From assembly GCA_002329295.1 (NCBI GenBank), contig DCTT01000021.1:88961-112588 (forward strand): a stretch of DNA of 23,628 bases. Reading direction: 5' to 3'. The stretch comes from Eubacteriaceae bacterium UBA1433. GTDB taxonomy: Bacteria > Bacillota > Clostridia > Eubacteriales > UBA1433. The notes under the pieces are model-generated. The model had not been told where the DNA came from, ran no database searches, and saw only the letters and a list, made by a program, of their open reading frames with translations. This document shows positions 6,061 through 14,022 of this stretch, piece by piece (position 1 is the stretch's first letter; each line of letters opens with the position of its first letter). The translations under genes and the position numbers were made by a program.

Positions 6061-8685
6061 TTATTGCGCTATTTTTTCGGCAATAAAAGCAAATATTTCT
6101 TCGGCATTTTCGGCAGATGCAATGCCAGCCTGCGCCATATCCGGCCTGCCTCCTCCACTGCCTCCTGCCAGGGCGGCGGCTTCTTTGATCACTTTGCCGC
6201 TGTGAAAGGCTGTGCCGACGGCTTTGCTTGCCGTGAGAATCAGCGCATGTTTGCCGTCTTTTTCGCCGATCAACGCAACGACACATTTTTCGCAACTGTC
6301 TTTGAGCTTATCGGAAAGCGTTCGCAGTTCTTCTACGCTGCTATCGGCGAGCACTGCGCTGAAAAATCGGATATCACCGATGTCTTTTGCGCTTTTTGCA
6401 ATCGTGCTTGCCGCATCTGTAGCCGAGGCGGCTTTGTATTCTTCAAGCCTTCGATTCAAAGACTTGATTTCGGCAAAAGCATCCCGCACTTTGTCTGCCA
6501 CGGTAGCTTGATCGGCTTTGGACAGCATTTGCACTTCTTCCAGTGTATATAGGGCATCTTCCATATTTTGATAGGCATGTCGACCGGTGGACGCTTCAAT
6601 GCGCCGAACGCCGGACGCTACGGAACCCTCGGAAAGAATTTTAAAGAGTCCGATTTGCCCGGTGTTGTCGATATGGCAGCCGCCGCAAAGTTCCATGGAA
6701 TATTCGCCCATGCTTACGACGCGCACACGATCGGCGTATTTTTCGCCGAACAGGGCAATGGCTCCTTTTTCTTTGGCTTCGTCAATGGTCATTTCCTCTT
6801 TATGCACTTGCAGCGCATCATAGATTTGTTCGTTGACCTGCTTTTCGATTTGCTTGAGCTCCTCTTTGTCGATTTTTTCAAAATGCGTGAAGTCGAAGCG
6901 CAATTTTGCGGGTTCCACCAGGGAGCCCGCCTGGCTTACATGCTCGCCGAGAATATTGCGCAAGGTTTGATGCAGCAAATGCGTAGCGCTGTGGTTGCGC
7001 ATAATATCCATGCGGCGCCGTCTGTCTACTTTGGCTTCCACTTTGTCGCCTGTCGAAAAGACACCTTTCGTCACGGTGATATAGTGCAGCACTTTATCCC
7101 CTGATTTTTGCGTATCCTTTACGCGAACGGTGGCTTTTTTGCTTTGAATGAGACCGCTGTCTCCCACCTGACCGCCGCTTTCGGCGTAGAAAGGCGTTTG
7201 GTTTAACACGGCAATACCGCTTTGTCCTGCGTCAAGTTGCTCCGCAGTCCCTGTTTGCGTGAGCAGCATTTGCACCGTGGCGGAAGAAGTCATGACATCA
7301 TAGCCCAAAAACTTCGTGGGACGCAGGGGCACGAGGAGTTGTGCGGTCTCGTCAATCCAGCCTGCAATATCCTTGGAGCGATGCGCCTCTCTGGCGCGTT
7401 GCTTTTGTTCGTCCATGGCTTTGTTATAAGATGCGATTTCTAAACGCATATGGTTTTCCGCTAAAATTTCTTCGGTGAGCTCCAGCGGAAAACCGTAGGT
7501 ATCATAGAGTCGAAAAGCGATTTCTCCGTCAAATACGGTTTGTTTTTTCTCTTTCATAAAATCGATGATTTCGTGCATCATCCCGAGCCCCTGCTGGATG
7601 GTCTCGCTGAATTTTTCTTCTTCGGCTTTGATAATGCGCAGGATATACGCCCGTTTTTCGTCCAATTCCGGATAAGCTTCCATGGACTGGTTGATGACTT
7701 TTTCCGCCGCCATACCCAAAAACAAATGGTCGATGCCCAACAGACGTCCATGGCGTGCGGCACGGCGCAACAAGCGGCGCAGTACATATCCCCTGCCTTC
7801 GTTTTGCGGCAAAATGCCGTCGGCCACCATAAAGACAACACTGCGGACATGGTCGGTGATTACGCGAATAGACACGTCGGTTTTTTCGTCCTCGCCATAG
7901 GTTTTTTCAGAAATTGTACATACATAATCCAGCACGTTTTTGATCGTATCTACGGCAAAAATGCTCTCGGCGCCCTGCATAACCATGGCCATGCGCTCCA
8001 GTCCCATGCCCGTGTCAATATTGGGAAAGTCCAGCGGCGTATAATTGCCTTCTTCATCGCGGTTAAACTGCGTAAACACCAAGTTCCATACTTCGATGTA
8101 GCGGTCGCACTCGCAGCCGACGGCGCAATTAGGATTGTCGCACCCGTATGCTTCGCCTCGATCCACATAAATTTCACTGCAAGGTCCGCAAGGTCCCGTG
8201 CCAATCTCCCAAAAATTGTCTTCTTTGCCCAATCGAACAATCTTTTCTTCGGGCAGACCCACCGTATTATGCCAGATATCATAAGCTTCCTCATCTTCTT
8301 CATAGATGCTTACATAGAGCAGTTCATAGGGAATTTCCATCACTTTTCGCATAAATTCCCAGCTCCACTGAATGGCTTCTTTTTTAAAATAATCCCCGAA
8401 AGAAAAGTTGCCCAGCATTTCAAAAAACGTGCCATGGCGCGCCGTTTTGCCCGTGTTGTCGATATCGGGCGTGCGGATGCACTTTTGACATGTGACGATG
8501 CGCTTTGACGGCGGGGTCTCCTGACCCGTAAAATACGGTTTTAACGGCGCCATGCCCGAGTTGATCAGCAGAAGGCTTTTGTCGATTTGGGGCACCAGAG
8601 AAAAGCTGTGCAAGCGCAAATGCTCCTTGGATTCGAAAAAAGATAAAAACTTTTCTCTGACTTCATTGACTCCGATATATTGCAT
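6061..8685 (-). CDS. alaS: Alanyl-tRNA synthetase
   Basis: Charges tRNA-Ala, with an editing function that removes mischarged Ser/Gly. From the chosen start the protein is 874 aa, a normal full length. The class II catalytic core occupies about residues 1-250 (INSGMAPLKPYFTG at 42-55, GNFSFGDYFKKEAI near 92-105), followed by the tRNA-recognition domain. The editing domain has zinc ligands H565-x3-H569 (HSATH) and C667-x3-H671 (CGGCH). The C-Ala domain contains the Gly-rich GGSGGGRPDMAQAG near 841-854. A longer open frame exists, but the ATG at 8685 is 8 bases from AAAGGAG and gives the expected start MQYIGVNEVREKFL. An alanine T-box precedes it and ireB follows. Confidence 0.97.
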   Translation of the reverse strand: MQYIGVNEVREKFLSFFESKEHLRLHSFSLVPQIDKSLLLINSGMAPLKPYFTGQETPPSKRIVTCQKCIRTPDIDNTGKTARHGTFFEMLGNFSFGDYFKKEAIQWSWEFMRKVMEIPYELLYVSIYEEDEEAYDIWHNTVGLPEEKIVRLGKEDNFWEIGTGPCGPCSEIYVDRGEAYGCDNPNCAVGCECDRYIEVWNLVFTQFNRDEEGNYTPLDFPNIDTGMGLERMAMVMQGAESIFAVDTIKNVLDYVCTISEKTYGEDEKTDVSIRVITDHVRSVVFMVADGILPQNEGRGYVLRRLLRRAARHGRLLGIDHLFLGMAAEKVINQSMEAYPELDEKRAYILRIIKAEEEKFSETIQQGLGMMHEIIDFMKEKKQTVFDGEIAFRLYDTYGFPLELTEEILAENHMRLEIASYNKAMDEQKQRAREAHRSKDIAGWIDETAQLLVPLRPTKFLGYDVMTSSATVQMLLTQTGTAEQLDAGQSGIAVLNQTPFYAESGGQVGDSGLIQSKKATVRVKDTQKSGDKVLHYITVTKGVFSTGDKVEAKVDRRRRMDIMRNHSATHLLHQTLRNILGEHVSQAGSLVEPAKLRFDFTHFEKIDKEELKQIEKQVNEQIYDALQVHKEEMTIDEAKEKGAIALFGEKYADRVRVVSMGEYSMELCGGCHIDNTGQIGLFKILSEGSVASGVRRIEASTGRHAYQNMEDALYTLEEVQMLSKADQATVADKVRDAFAEIKSLNRRLEEYKAASATDAASTIAKSAKDIGDIRFFSAVLADSSVEELRTLSDKLKDSCEKCVVALIGEKDGKHALILTASKAVGTAFHSGKVIKEAAALAGGSGGGRPDMAQAGIASAENAEEIFAFIAEKIAQ

Positions 8686-8721
8686 AAACATAACTCCTTT
8701 GTTTTTCATTGTTTCCCGTTG

Positions 8722-8955
8722 AAAAAAAATGTCCCTGCGAAGTTGCAGGGACGACAAATTTTGCCGCGGTACCACCCGTGTTGGTCACTGTGACCCACTC
8801 AACTCTTTAACGCAGAACACGCAAAGTCTTATTGATTATCGACTCCATGCTCCAAAGTTGCTTTCTCCATCCCTGCACGCAAATCGTCTCAGCTGCCCGA
8901 TCTTCTCTGTGCCGCACGAGGGCGATACTCTCTTTGTCATTGCAAATATCATATA
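8722..8955 (-). promoter_or_regulatory. T-box riboswitch leader of alaS (alanine)
   Basis: The minus-strand leader contains the conserved T-box GGGTGGTACCGCGGCAA (complement of 8761-8777). It overlaps an antiterminator/terminator switch: the GTCCCTGC/GCAGGGAC hairpin at 8731-8752 is followed by eight T residues at 8722-8729. Stem I appears to be closed by CAAAG and CTTTG. Its 5' side carries the GAGAGTA kink-turn-like motif and its apical loop reads GGCAGCTGAGA. On the 3' side of the specifier loop, directly before CTTTG, stands GCA-A at 8859-8861. GCA is an alanine codon followed by the usual purine, so it is the likely specifier. Uncharged tRNA-Ala would stabilise the antiterminator and allow alaS transcription. 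Confidence 0.93.
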
Positions 8956-8961
8956 ACGCAT

Positions 8962-8990
8962 ATTATAGTTTTGCAAGGCTTTGTTGTCAA
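8962..8990 (-). promoter_or_regulatory. Consensus sigma-A-type promoter of the alaS T-box leader
   Basis: On the minus strand a perfect TTGACA (8985-8990) and a perfect TATAAT (8962-8967) are separated by exactly 17 bp. This places the transcript start near 8955, just upstream of the T-box stem I. Confidence 0.9.
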
Positions 8991-9033
8991 TTGTTTTTAC
9001 AGTTTTTGTTTTTTTCCCGCCCTTTGGCGCAAT

Positions 9034-9059
9034 AAAAAAAGAGGGAATTCCCTCTTTTT
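9034..9059 (-). terminator. Intrinsic terminator after ilvD
   Basis: The perfect palindrome GAGGGAATTCCCTC (9041-9054) is flanked by A- and T-runs, so it could work in both directions. It lies 25 bp after the ilvD stop and upstream of the alaS promoter. Confidence 0.85.
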
Positions 9060-9083
9060 CTGCCGATTGTATCTCGGTGTTTT

Positions 9084-10766
9084 TTAAACTTCTTCATACT
9101 CCGTAACCAGCGGCGCGCCCAGGCTTACCGGGCCTACCAGCTGGGCGTATTGCGCCAACCAGCCTGTTTTGACTTTCGGCGGCGGACATACCCATTTTGC
9201 TTTTCTCTCTTCTAAGGTCTTTTCGTCTACCAAGAGCATCAACGTGCGATTGTGCAAATTGATTTCGATCATATCGCCCTCTTCAATGAGCGCAATGGGT
9301 CCGCCCAGTGCAGCTTCGGGAGAAACATGGCCGATCACACCGCCTCTGCTGCCGCCGGAAAATCGTCCGTCGGTAACGAGCGCCACGTCTTTATCAAAGC
9401 CCATGCCCGCAATGCGTGCGGTAAGCGCCAGCATTTCCTGCATGCCCGGCCCGCCCTTGGGTCCTTCGTAACGAACGACGATAACGTCGCCCTTGTTGAT
9501 TTCACCGTTATCCAAAGCCGCTTTGGCTTCCAGTTCGGAGTGATACACCCGTGCCGGCCCCTTGTGCTCAAACATTTCGGGTGCAACGCCGGCGGACTTG
9601 ATAACACATCCAAGCGGCGCCAGGTTTCCGTGCAGCACCATCAACCCGCCTTCTTTGGAATAAGGGTTGTCAATGCGGATGACATCGGTATTCAAAATTT
9701 TCGCATCCGCTACGTTTTGCGCAAGGCTCTTTTGCGTAACGGTCATCGCGCTGCCGTCAATGTAGCCTGCGTCGATGCCTGCTTTGATAACTGCGGAAAC
9801 ACCGCCTGCCACATCCAAATCCTGCATCAGATGATGACCGGACGGAGAAAGTTTGGACACGTGAGGCACTTTGCGACTGATGACATCAAAGTCTTCCAAC
9901 GTGACTTTGACTCCTGCCGCACGCGCAATGGCCGGCAGATGCAACGCCGTATTCGTGGAGCATCCCAGCATCATATCGACGGCGATGGCATTTTCAAAGG
10001 AGGTTTTCGTAAGAAAATCTCTCGGTTTTAAATCTTGTTCCACCAACTTCATAATTTGCATGCCCGCTTCTTTTGCCATGCGATAGCGTTTCGCATGCAC
10101 TGCGGGAACGGTGCCGTTGCCTTTTACGCCAATGCCCAAAACTTCGGTCATGCAGCTCATGGAGTTTGCCGTAAACATTCCCTGACAAGCGCCGCATCCG
10201 GGACAGGCTTCGTCTTCAAGCTCCGCCAACTCATCCAGGGTCATTTTGCCGGCGGCAACGGCGCCATGGGCTTCGGTGATACTGATTACTTCGATGGCTT
10301 TGCCCTGATAGTTGCCTGCCAACATGGGACCGCCCGTAACGATAATCGTGGGAATATTGACCCTGAGCGCACCGATCAACATGCCGGGAATGATTTTGTC
10401 GCAAGCAGCGATGAGTACCAGCCCGTCACAGGCATGGGCCTCGGCAATGGATTCTACGCTGTTAGCAATTACCTCTCTGCTGGGCAGCGAATATTTCATG
10501 CCGTCAGTGCCCATGGAAATGCCGTCGCAGATTGCGATGGTTTCAAAGTGAATCGGCGTGCCGCCCCCCATCAAAATCCCCTCTTCGGCAGCGCGGCTCA
10601 ACTTGTCTAAGTTGGAATGGCCGGGAAAAATATTGGTCCAGGAACCCGCCACGCCGATAAAGGGGCGGCTCAGTTCCTCATCGGTAAAGCCTGCGCCTTT
10701 CATAAGAGCCCGCGAGTCGGTCTTCGCTCGTGTTTTGACTCTTTCGCTGATAAATTGTTTTTTCAT
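9084..10766 (-). CDS. ilvD: Dihydroxy-acid dehydratase, [4Fe-4S] type
   Basis: Dehydrates 2,3-dihydroxy-isovalerate and 2,3-dihydroxy-3-methylvalerate to the 2-keto acids of valine and isoleucine synthesis. The 560-aa product has the IlvD/Edd-family start, C122 in AACDKIIPGML, C194 in CPGCGACQGMFTANSM, and the late motif DGRFSGGSRGG. Residues 48-50 read PGH rather than the PCN of the [2Fe-2S] enzymes. The third cluster cysteine of that class is therefore missing, which indicates the oxidant-sensitive E. coli-like [4Fe-4S] class. The open frame extends upstream through a tandem repeat, but the ATG at 10766 follows AAAGGAG at good spacing. No other ilv gene lies in the window. Length and motifs favour IlvD over Edd or sugar-acid dehydratases. 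Confidence 0.92.
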   Translation of the reverse strand: MKKQFISERVKTRAKTDSRALMKGAGFTDEELSRPFIGVAGSWTNIFPGHSNLDKLSRAAEEGILMGGGTPIHFETIAICDGISMGTDGMKYSLPSREVIANSVESIAEAHACDGLVLIAACDKIIPGMLIGALRVNIPTIIVTGGPMLAGNYQGKAIEVISITEAHGAVAAGKMTLDELAELEDEACPGCGACQGMFTANSMSCMTEVLGIGVKGNGTVPAVHAKRYRMAKEAGMQIMKLVEQDLKPRDFLTKTSFENAIAVDMMLGCSTNTALHLPAIARAAGVKVTLEDFDVISRKVPHVSKLSPSGHHLMQDLDVAGGVSAVIKAGIDAGYIDGSAMTVTQKSLAQNVADAKILNTDVIRIDNPYSKEGGLMVLHGNLAPLGCVIKSAGVAPEMFEHKGPARVYHSELEAKAALDNGEINKGDVIVVRYEGPKGGPGMQEMLALTARIAGMGFDKDVALVTDGRFSGGSRGGVIGHVSPEAALGGPIALIEEGDMIEINLHNRTLMLLVDEKTLEERKAKWVCPPPKVKTGWLAQYAQLVGPVSLGAPLVTEYEEV

Positions 10767-10830
10767 CTTTGCTCCTTTCTTCTCCTGTTTTTTTGCACTT
10801 TGTGTGATGTACAAAATGGAGAACTGTTTA

Positions 10831-10860
10831 TTTTTCATTGTTTTATTTTTCATTGTTTTA
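10831..10860. repeat. Two tandem copies of a 15-bp repeat in the ilvD leader
   Basis: The unit TTTTTCATTGTTTTA occurs at 10831-10845 and again at 10846-10860, followed by a partial third copy. It lies upstream of the ilvD ribosome-binding site in an AT-rich leader. The period is a multiple of three, so it keeps the upstream extension of the ilvD frame open, which explains the misleadingly long frame. Confidence 0.75.
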
Positions 10861-10925
10861 TTTTTGCATTTTTTATTATTCTTATATTATATAGTATTAT
10901 TCGCAATATAGTCTTTATTTTTTCT

Positions 10926-10961
10926 TAAAATAAAAAAGACCCCGCACTTTCGCGCAGGGTC
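10926..10961 (-). terminator. Intrinsic terminator after desulfoferrodoxin
   Basis: GACCC and GGGTC close a GC-rich hairpin (10938-10961). On the minus strand it is followed by TTTTTTATTTT. It lies 16 bp after the stop codon. Confidence 0.8.
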
Positions 10962-10976
10962 CAAGCAACGTTTTTT

Positions 10977-11354
10977 TTATGCGTCCGCCTTCCAAAGTCC
11001 GTGCAAATTGCAATATTCGTATGCGGCAACGGCTTTTTCGCCTTTGATCGGGAACGTAACTTTCGGCTCCTGACCGGGCTTGAGCATTTTGATTTGCCCG
11101 CCTTTGTCGGTTACCAGATAGATAAACATAATGTAGTGTTTTTCTTCCATCGGATGCAATGTGCTGCCCACGGTTACTTCTACGTAATCTTCATGTACTT
11201 CCACAACGGGTACATGCTTTTCCTGTGCTGCATCTACGGTGTTGACCACCAATTCCTGCATTTCTTCGCCGCAACATACCAGCGGCACACCCGAATCAAC
11301 TACTTTTGTAGCAATATTTTTACAGCGGTTACAAAGATAAAATTTTAACTCCAT
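10977..11354 (-). CDS. dfx: Desulfoferrodoxin (class I superoxide reductase)
   Basis: Reduces superoxide to hydrogen peroxide without releasing oxygen, a typical defence of anaerobes; cytoplasmic. The 125-aa protein has two iron sites. The N-terminal desulforedoxin domain carries C8, C11, C27 and C28 (center I). The C-terminal domain has H47 in EKHVPV, H67 and H73 in LHPMEEKHY, and C115 and H118 in YCNLHGLW (catalytic center II). All nine iron ligands and the conserved Glu-Lys before H47 are present. The ATG follows AAAGGAG. It lies 79 bp downstream of the peroxiredoxin gene on the same strand, so its product peroxide could be handled by its neighbour. Confidence 0.96.
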   Translation of the reverse strand: MELKFYLCNRCKNIATKVVDSGVPLVCCGEEMQELVVNTVDAAQEKHVPVVEVHEDYVEVTVGSTLHPMEEKHYIMFIYLVTDKGGQIKMLKPGQEPKVTFPIKGEKAVAAYEYCNLHGLWKADA

Positions 11355-11396
11355 ACTATTCTCCTTTTTTTAATATATTAGATTTGGATTAGCCGT

Positions 11397-11425
11397 GCGG
11401 GGCGGGCAAGATTGCCCGCGCCCGC
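11397..11425. repeat. GC-rich hairpin between peroxiredoxin and dfx
   Basis: GCGGGCAA and TTGCCCGC form the inner stem, extended by flanking GCGGG and CCCGC with one bulged base. The T-run lies on the plus-strand side (11429-11435), opposite to the direction of the genes. On the minus strand no T-run follows. The hairpin therefore looks like a terminator for antisense transcription, or an RNA stability or attenuation element between prx and dfx. Confidence 0.6.
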
Positions 11426-11433
11426 AGGTTTTT

Positions 11434-12087
11434 TTATTTTTCTTTTCTCAGGCACAAATACCAGGAGACGCACTCCACGTTCGGATCCGGCGTTGCTTCG
11501 GGATCAAATCCCGGAACAATCACATCGCCGCCCGGCTGCCAGTTTGCCGGCGTAGCCACTTTGTCGCTGTCGGTTTTTTGCAGCGCTTTGAGAACGCGGA
11601 TGATTTCGTCCATGTTGCGGCCTGTTGTCAGCGGATAGTAGAGAATCAAGCGAATGATTCCCTGCGGATCCACAATAAACACTGCACGCACGGCAGCCGT
11701 GTTTGCCTGTGCCGGCTGAATCATGCCGTACTTATTGGATACATCCATTTTAATGTCTTCGATCAAAGGAAACTTGATTTTGACATTTTTCTTGCCCTGA
11801 TATTCCAATGTTTCGATATCGCGCAGCCAGGCTTTGTGCGCCGGCAGCGAGTCGACAGACAGACCCACCAGTTCCGTATTCATCGCTTTCAGCTCATCAG
11901 CAATGGTCGCAAAGCCGATAAATTCCGTCGTGCACACCGGTGTAAAGTCAGCCGGATGCGAGAAAAACACAACCCACTTGCCTTTGTAATCTTCGGGGAA
12001 ATTGATTTCTCCGTTTGTAGTCATCGCCTTAAAACTCGGCGCAGGTTCACCTAACAAAGGAACGGTAATCTTGCTTCTATCTTCCAT
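11434..12087 (-). CDS. Peroxiredoxin (Prx6/archaeal-type AhpC-TSA family)
   Basis: Thiol peroxidase reducing hydrogen peroxide and organic peroxides; cytoplasmic. The 217-aa protein has the peroxidatic cysteine C52 in HPADFTPVCTTEF, the conserved Arg in AVRAVFIVDP, and the long C-terminal domain of the Prx6 subgroup (ATPANWQPGGDVIVP). Its tail carries C206 and C212 (ECVSWYLC). This spacing matches the paired cysteines of archaeal enzymes such as the Aeropyrum one, so a 2-Cys mechanism is likely rather than a true 1-Cys one. It has a strong promoter of its own (12156-12183), and dfx lies immediately downstream. The reductant (thioredoxin, rubredoxin/NADH or other) cannot be told from sequence. 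Confidence 0.93.
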   Translation of the reverse strand: MEDRSKITVPLLGEPAPSFKAMTTNGEINFPEDYKGKWVVFFSHPADFTPVCTTEFIGFATIADELKAMNTELVGLSVDSLPAHKAWLRDIETLEYQGKKNVKIKFPLIEDIKMDVSNKYGMIQPAQANTAAVRAVFIVDPQGIIRLILYYPLTTGRNMDEIIRVLKALQKTDSDKVATPANWQPGGDVIVPGFDPEATPDPNVECVSWYLCLRKEK

Positions 12088-12155
12088 ATTTCTTACCTCC
12101 GTTTATTTTTTCATATCCTCATTCGGCATTAGCAAAATAGGAATGATTCGCATTT

Positions 12156-12183
12156 ATTATAACATTTTTCCAAGTTTTGTCAA
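12156..12183 (-). promoter_or_regulatory. Promoter of the peroxiredoxin (and probably dfx) transcript
   Basis: On the minus strand TTGACA (12178-12183) and TATAAT (12156-12161) are separated by 16 bp, and the -10 is extended by TG plus one base. The TTATAAT overlap gives one half of a PerR-like box, but the other half is poor, so no operator is claimed. Confidence 0.8.
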
Positions 12184-12235
12184 CCGATTCTTGTGTATGT
12201 TTTCTGTCAAATTCTTGTATCTTTTTGCTGTCCTA

Positions 12236-12264
12236 CAAAAAGAACCGCAATGCTATGCGGTTCT
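12236..12264. terminator. Bidirectional terminator between the MFS gene and the peroxiredoxin promoter
   Basis: AGAACCGCA and TGCGGTTCT form a perfect stem flanked by A-runs and T-runs on both sides. It most plausibly ends minus-strand transcription from the MFS gene about 190 bp upstream. Confidence 0.75.
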
Positions 12265-12455
12265 TTTGTTTTCTTTTATTTTCATAAAAAGAGAACAGTT
12301 ATTTTGTTGATAGACGTTTGTATCTTCCTTTTTTTATATCAGGCAATTATGATAAAGCGATTTTATCTCGAACAGGCTGAAGTTCCTGTCTTGTTTTGTT
12401 TTTACGCTTATTAAGCCTTCTGTCCCTTTTGTTTTTGCCATATTGTGTCGCAGGC
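12265..12455. other. AT-rich gap after the MFS gene, no gene seen
   Basis: Nothing coding was recognised here. The short open frames on either strand lack a ribosome-binding site or family motifs. It probably serves as the 3' untranslated region of the MFS transcript, up to the hairpin at 12236-12264. Confidence 0.4.
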
Positions 12456-13796
12456 TTATTGATTGATTTCTTCCAAGGATTTGCCCATGGTTTCTTTGCC
12501 GAAAATGCCCACGATGACGGAGACAAAGACGAAAACTGCCGCCAGCAAAATAAACACATAGGTATAACCTTTGTCGCCGTAAAAACGATGTACGACAGGG
12601 ACAACAAAAGGAGCCAAAAAGGCGCCCACACGGCCAAAGGCTGATGCCCAGCCCGAACCCGTGCCTCTGAGCGCCGTGGGATACACCTCCGGCGTATAAG
12701 CATAGACGCATCCCCAGGCGCCCAGGCTGAAAAAGTAGAGCAGCGAGCCATAGAGAAGCACCTGCGATGTGGTCGCGGCATGGCCGAAGAACCAGGCTGC
12801 CAGAGCTGTGCCGAAAAAGTAAACGGCCAATACTTTTTTGCGGCCGATTTTTTCGACCAAGATCGCTGCGCTGAAATAACCGGGCAGCTGCGCAAGACAC
12901 ATAATCAACGTAAACTCGAAGCTTTTCACCAGGGCAAAGCCCTTTGCCACAAGCAGCGAAGGCGTCCACAGCACAAAGCCGTAATAGCCGAAGTTGATGC
13001 CGAACCAAATCACCCAAAGCACCAGGGTACGGCGCAAATAATTTTTTTGCCACAGGTCGGCAAAAGTCGTGCGCTTTTGCGGCGCTGCGGTTTCGGTCTC
13101 TGTTTCGTAAACCGCTTCTTGCTCGGGCACGATTCCTGCCTGGCTCTCCATTTTGGCCACCAAAGCCTCTGCCTGTTCATGTTTGCCGGTCATTTCCAAA
13201 AAGCGCGGCGATTCGGGAACGGCTTTTCTGAGCACCGCGGCAAAGAGCGCCGGAACGCCGCCGACGATAAAAGCCATGCGCCAACCATAGGCGGGAATGA
13301 GCAAATAGGCCACCAGGGATGCCAAAATCCAACCCCATGCCCAAAAGCTCTCTAAAATAATGACATTGCGTCCTCTGATTTTCGTCGGTGAAAACTCACT
13401 GACCAGCGCCGCTGCCGCAGGCAATTCTCCGCCCAGGCCGAAACCGGTAATAAAACGCAACACCAACAGCATCGGAAAACTCGCAGCAAAACCTGAAAAA
13501 ACGCTTGCCAGTCCATAAACAATCAACGTGACCATCACCACGGTGCGTCTGCCCCATTTGTCCGCCGCCATGCCCGAAAGCGCAGCGCCCAACGCCATAC
13601 CCAGCATACCCACACTGCCCAGCAGCCCCAGGTCGGTTTGCGTCAGCGCCCAGTCTTTGCCGATGGCGGCCATGACCCCCGCCACCATGCCTTGATCCAT
13701 TGCGTCAAACATCCAGCCGATGCCTACCAGCAATAAAATTTTGCGCAGCATCGGCGTGGACGGAAGTTTGTCGATTCGAGAAGTGATATTTCGCAT
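12456..13796 (-). CDS. MFS transporter, sugar-porter/NiaP-like
   Basis: Twelve-helix secondary transporter of 446 aa in the cytoplasmic membrane. The start MRNITSRIDKLPSTPMLRKI leads into TM1 with DAMDQGMVAGVM. The MFS loop motif ADKWGRR is at 78-84 between TM2 and TM3. RFITGFGLGGELPAA in the TM4 region and PESPRF before the central loop are typical of the sugar-porter/NiaP/AAHS group. The central loop (about 195-245) is charged. TM1 resembles niacin (NiaP) or aromatic-acid permeases, but no nicotinate gene is nearby, so the substrate is open. Upstream, TTTTCA and TACAAT 17 bp apart may be its promoter (about 13835-13865). Confidence 0.85.
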   Translation of the reverse strand: MRNITSRIDKLPSTPMLRKILLLVGIGWMFDAMDQGMVAGVMAAIGKDWALTQTDLGLLGSVGMLGMALGAALSGMAADKWGRRTVVMVTLIVYGLASVFSGFAASFPMLLVLRFITGFGLGGELPAAAALVSEFSPTKIRGRNVIILESFWAWGWILASLVAYLLIPAYGWRMAFIVGGVPALFAAVLRKAVPESPRFLEMTGKHEQAEALVAKMESQAGIVPEQEAVYETETETAAPQKRTTFADLWQKNYLRRTLVLWVIWFGINFGYYGFVLWTPSLLVAKGFALVKSFEFTLIMCLAQLPGYFSAAILVEKIGRKKVLAVYFFGTALAAWFFGHAATTSQVLLYGSLLYFFSLGAWGCVYAYTPEVYPTALRGTGSGWASAFGRVGAFLAPFVVPVVHRFYGDKGYTYVFILLAAVFVFVSVIVGIFGKETMGKSLEEINQ

Positions 13797-13962
13797 GATA
13801 TCTTTTTCCCCTACCTTTAAGAATTTGTTAAATTTATTGTACGCCTTTTGTACGAAAATGAAAAGAGAAAAATAACTTTTGTTGTGATTGTATGCACAAA
13901 ACGCATTTTAACGACAAAATCATTTCAAACTGCACCTATCTAATCTTCTGCTGAAGAAATGA

Positions 13963-14004
13963 CAAAAGAAAACCGCGACAGAGGCAGGAAATTTTCTGTT
14001 GCGG
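13963..14004 (-). terminator. Probable terminator after the 145-aa membrane protein
   Basis: CCGCAACAGA and TCTGTCGCGG pair with one mismatch around a 12-base loop (13973-14004). On the minus strand TTTTCTTTTG follows. It is weaker than the other terminators because of the large loop. Confidence 0.55.
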
Positions 14005-14022
14005 CAAAAAGAAAAAGCTATG

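Noticed and set aside
7540..8508. Long open frame on the plus strand opposite alaS
   Set aside because: It is a mirror of strong alaS coding bias; it has no ribosome-binding site and no recognisable motif. Similar long antisense frames opposite ilvD, the VTT gene and the CoA-transferase were rejected for the same reason.
12150..12175. PerR-box-like sequence at the peroxiredoxin -10
   Set aside because: Only one half (TTATAAT) matches; the second half is too divergent and the match is forced by the -10 box itself.
12334..13053. Minus-strand open frame overlapping the end of the MFS gene in another frame
   Set aside because: Its composition (rich in Leu, Arg, Cys, Gly) is typical of an out-of-frame reading. 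The MFS frame has clear motifs and transmembrane pattern.
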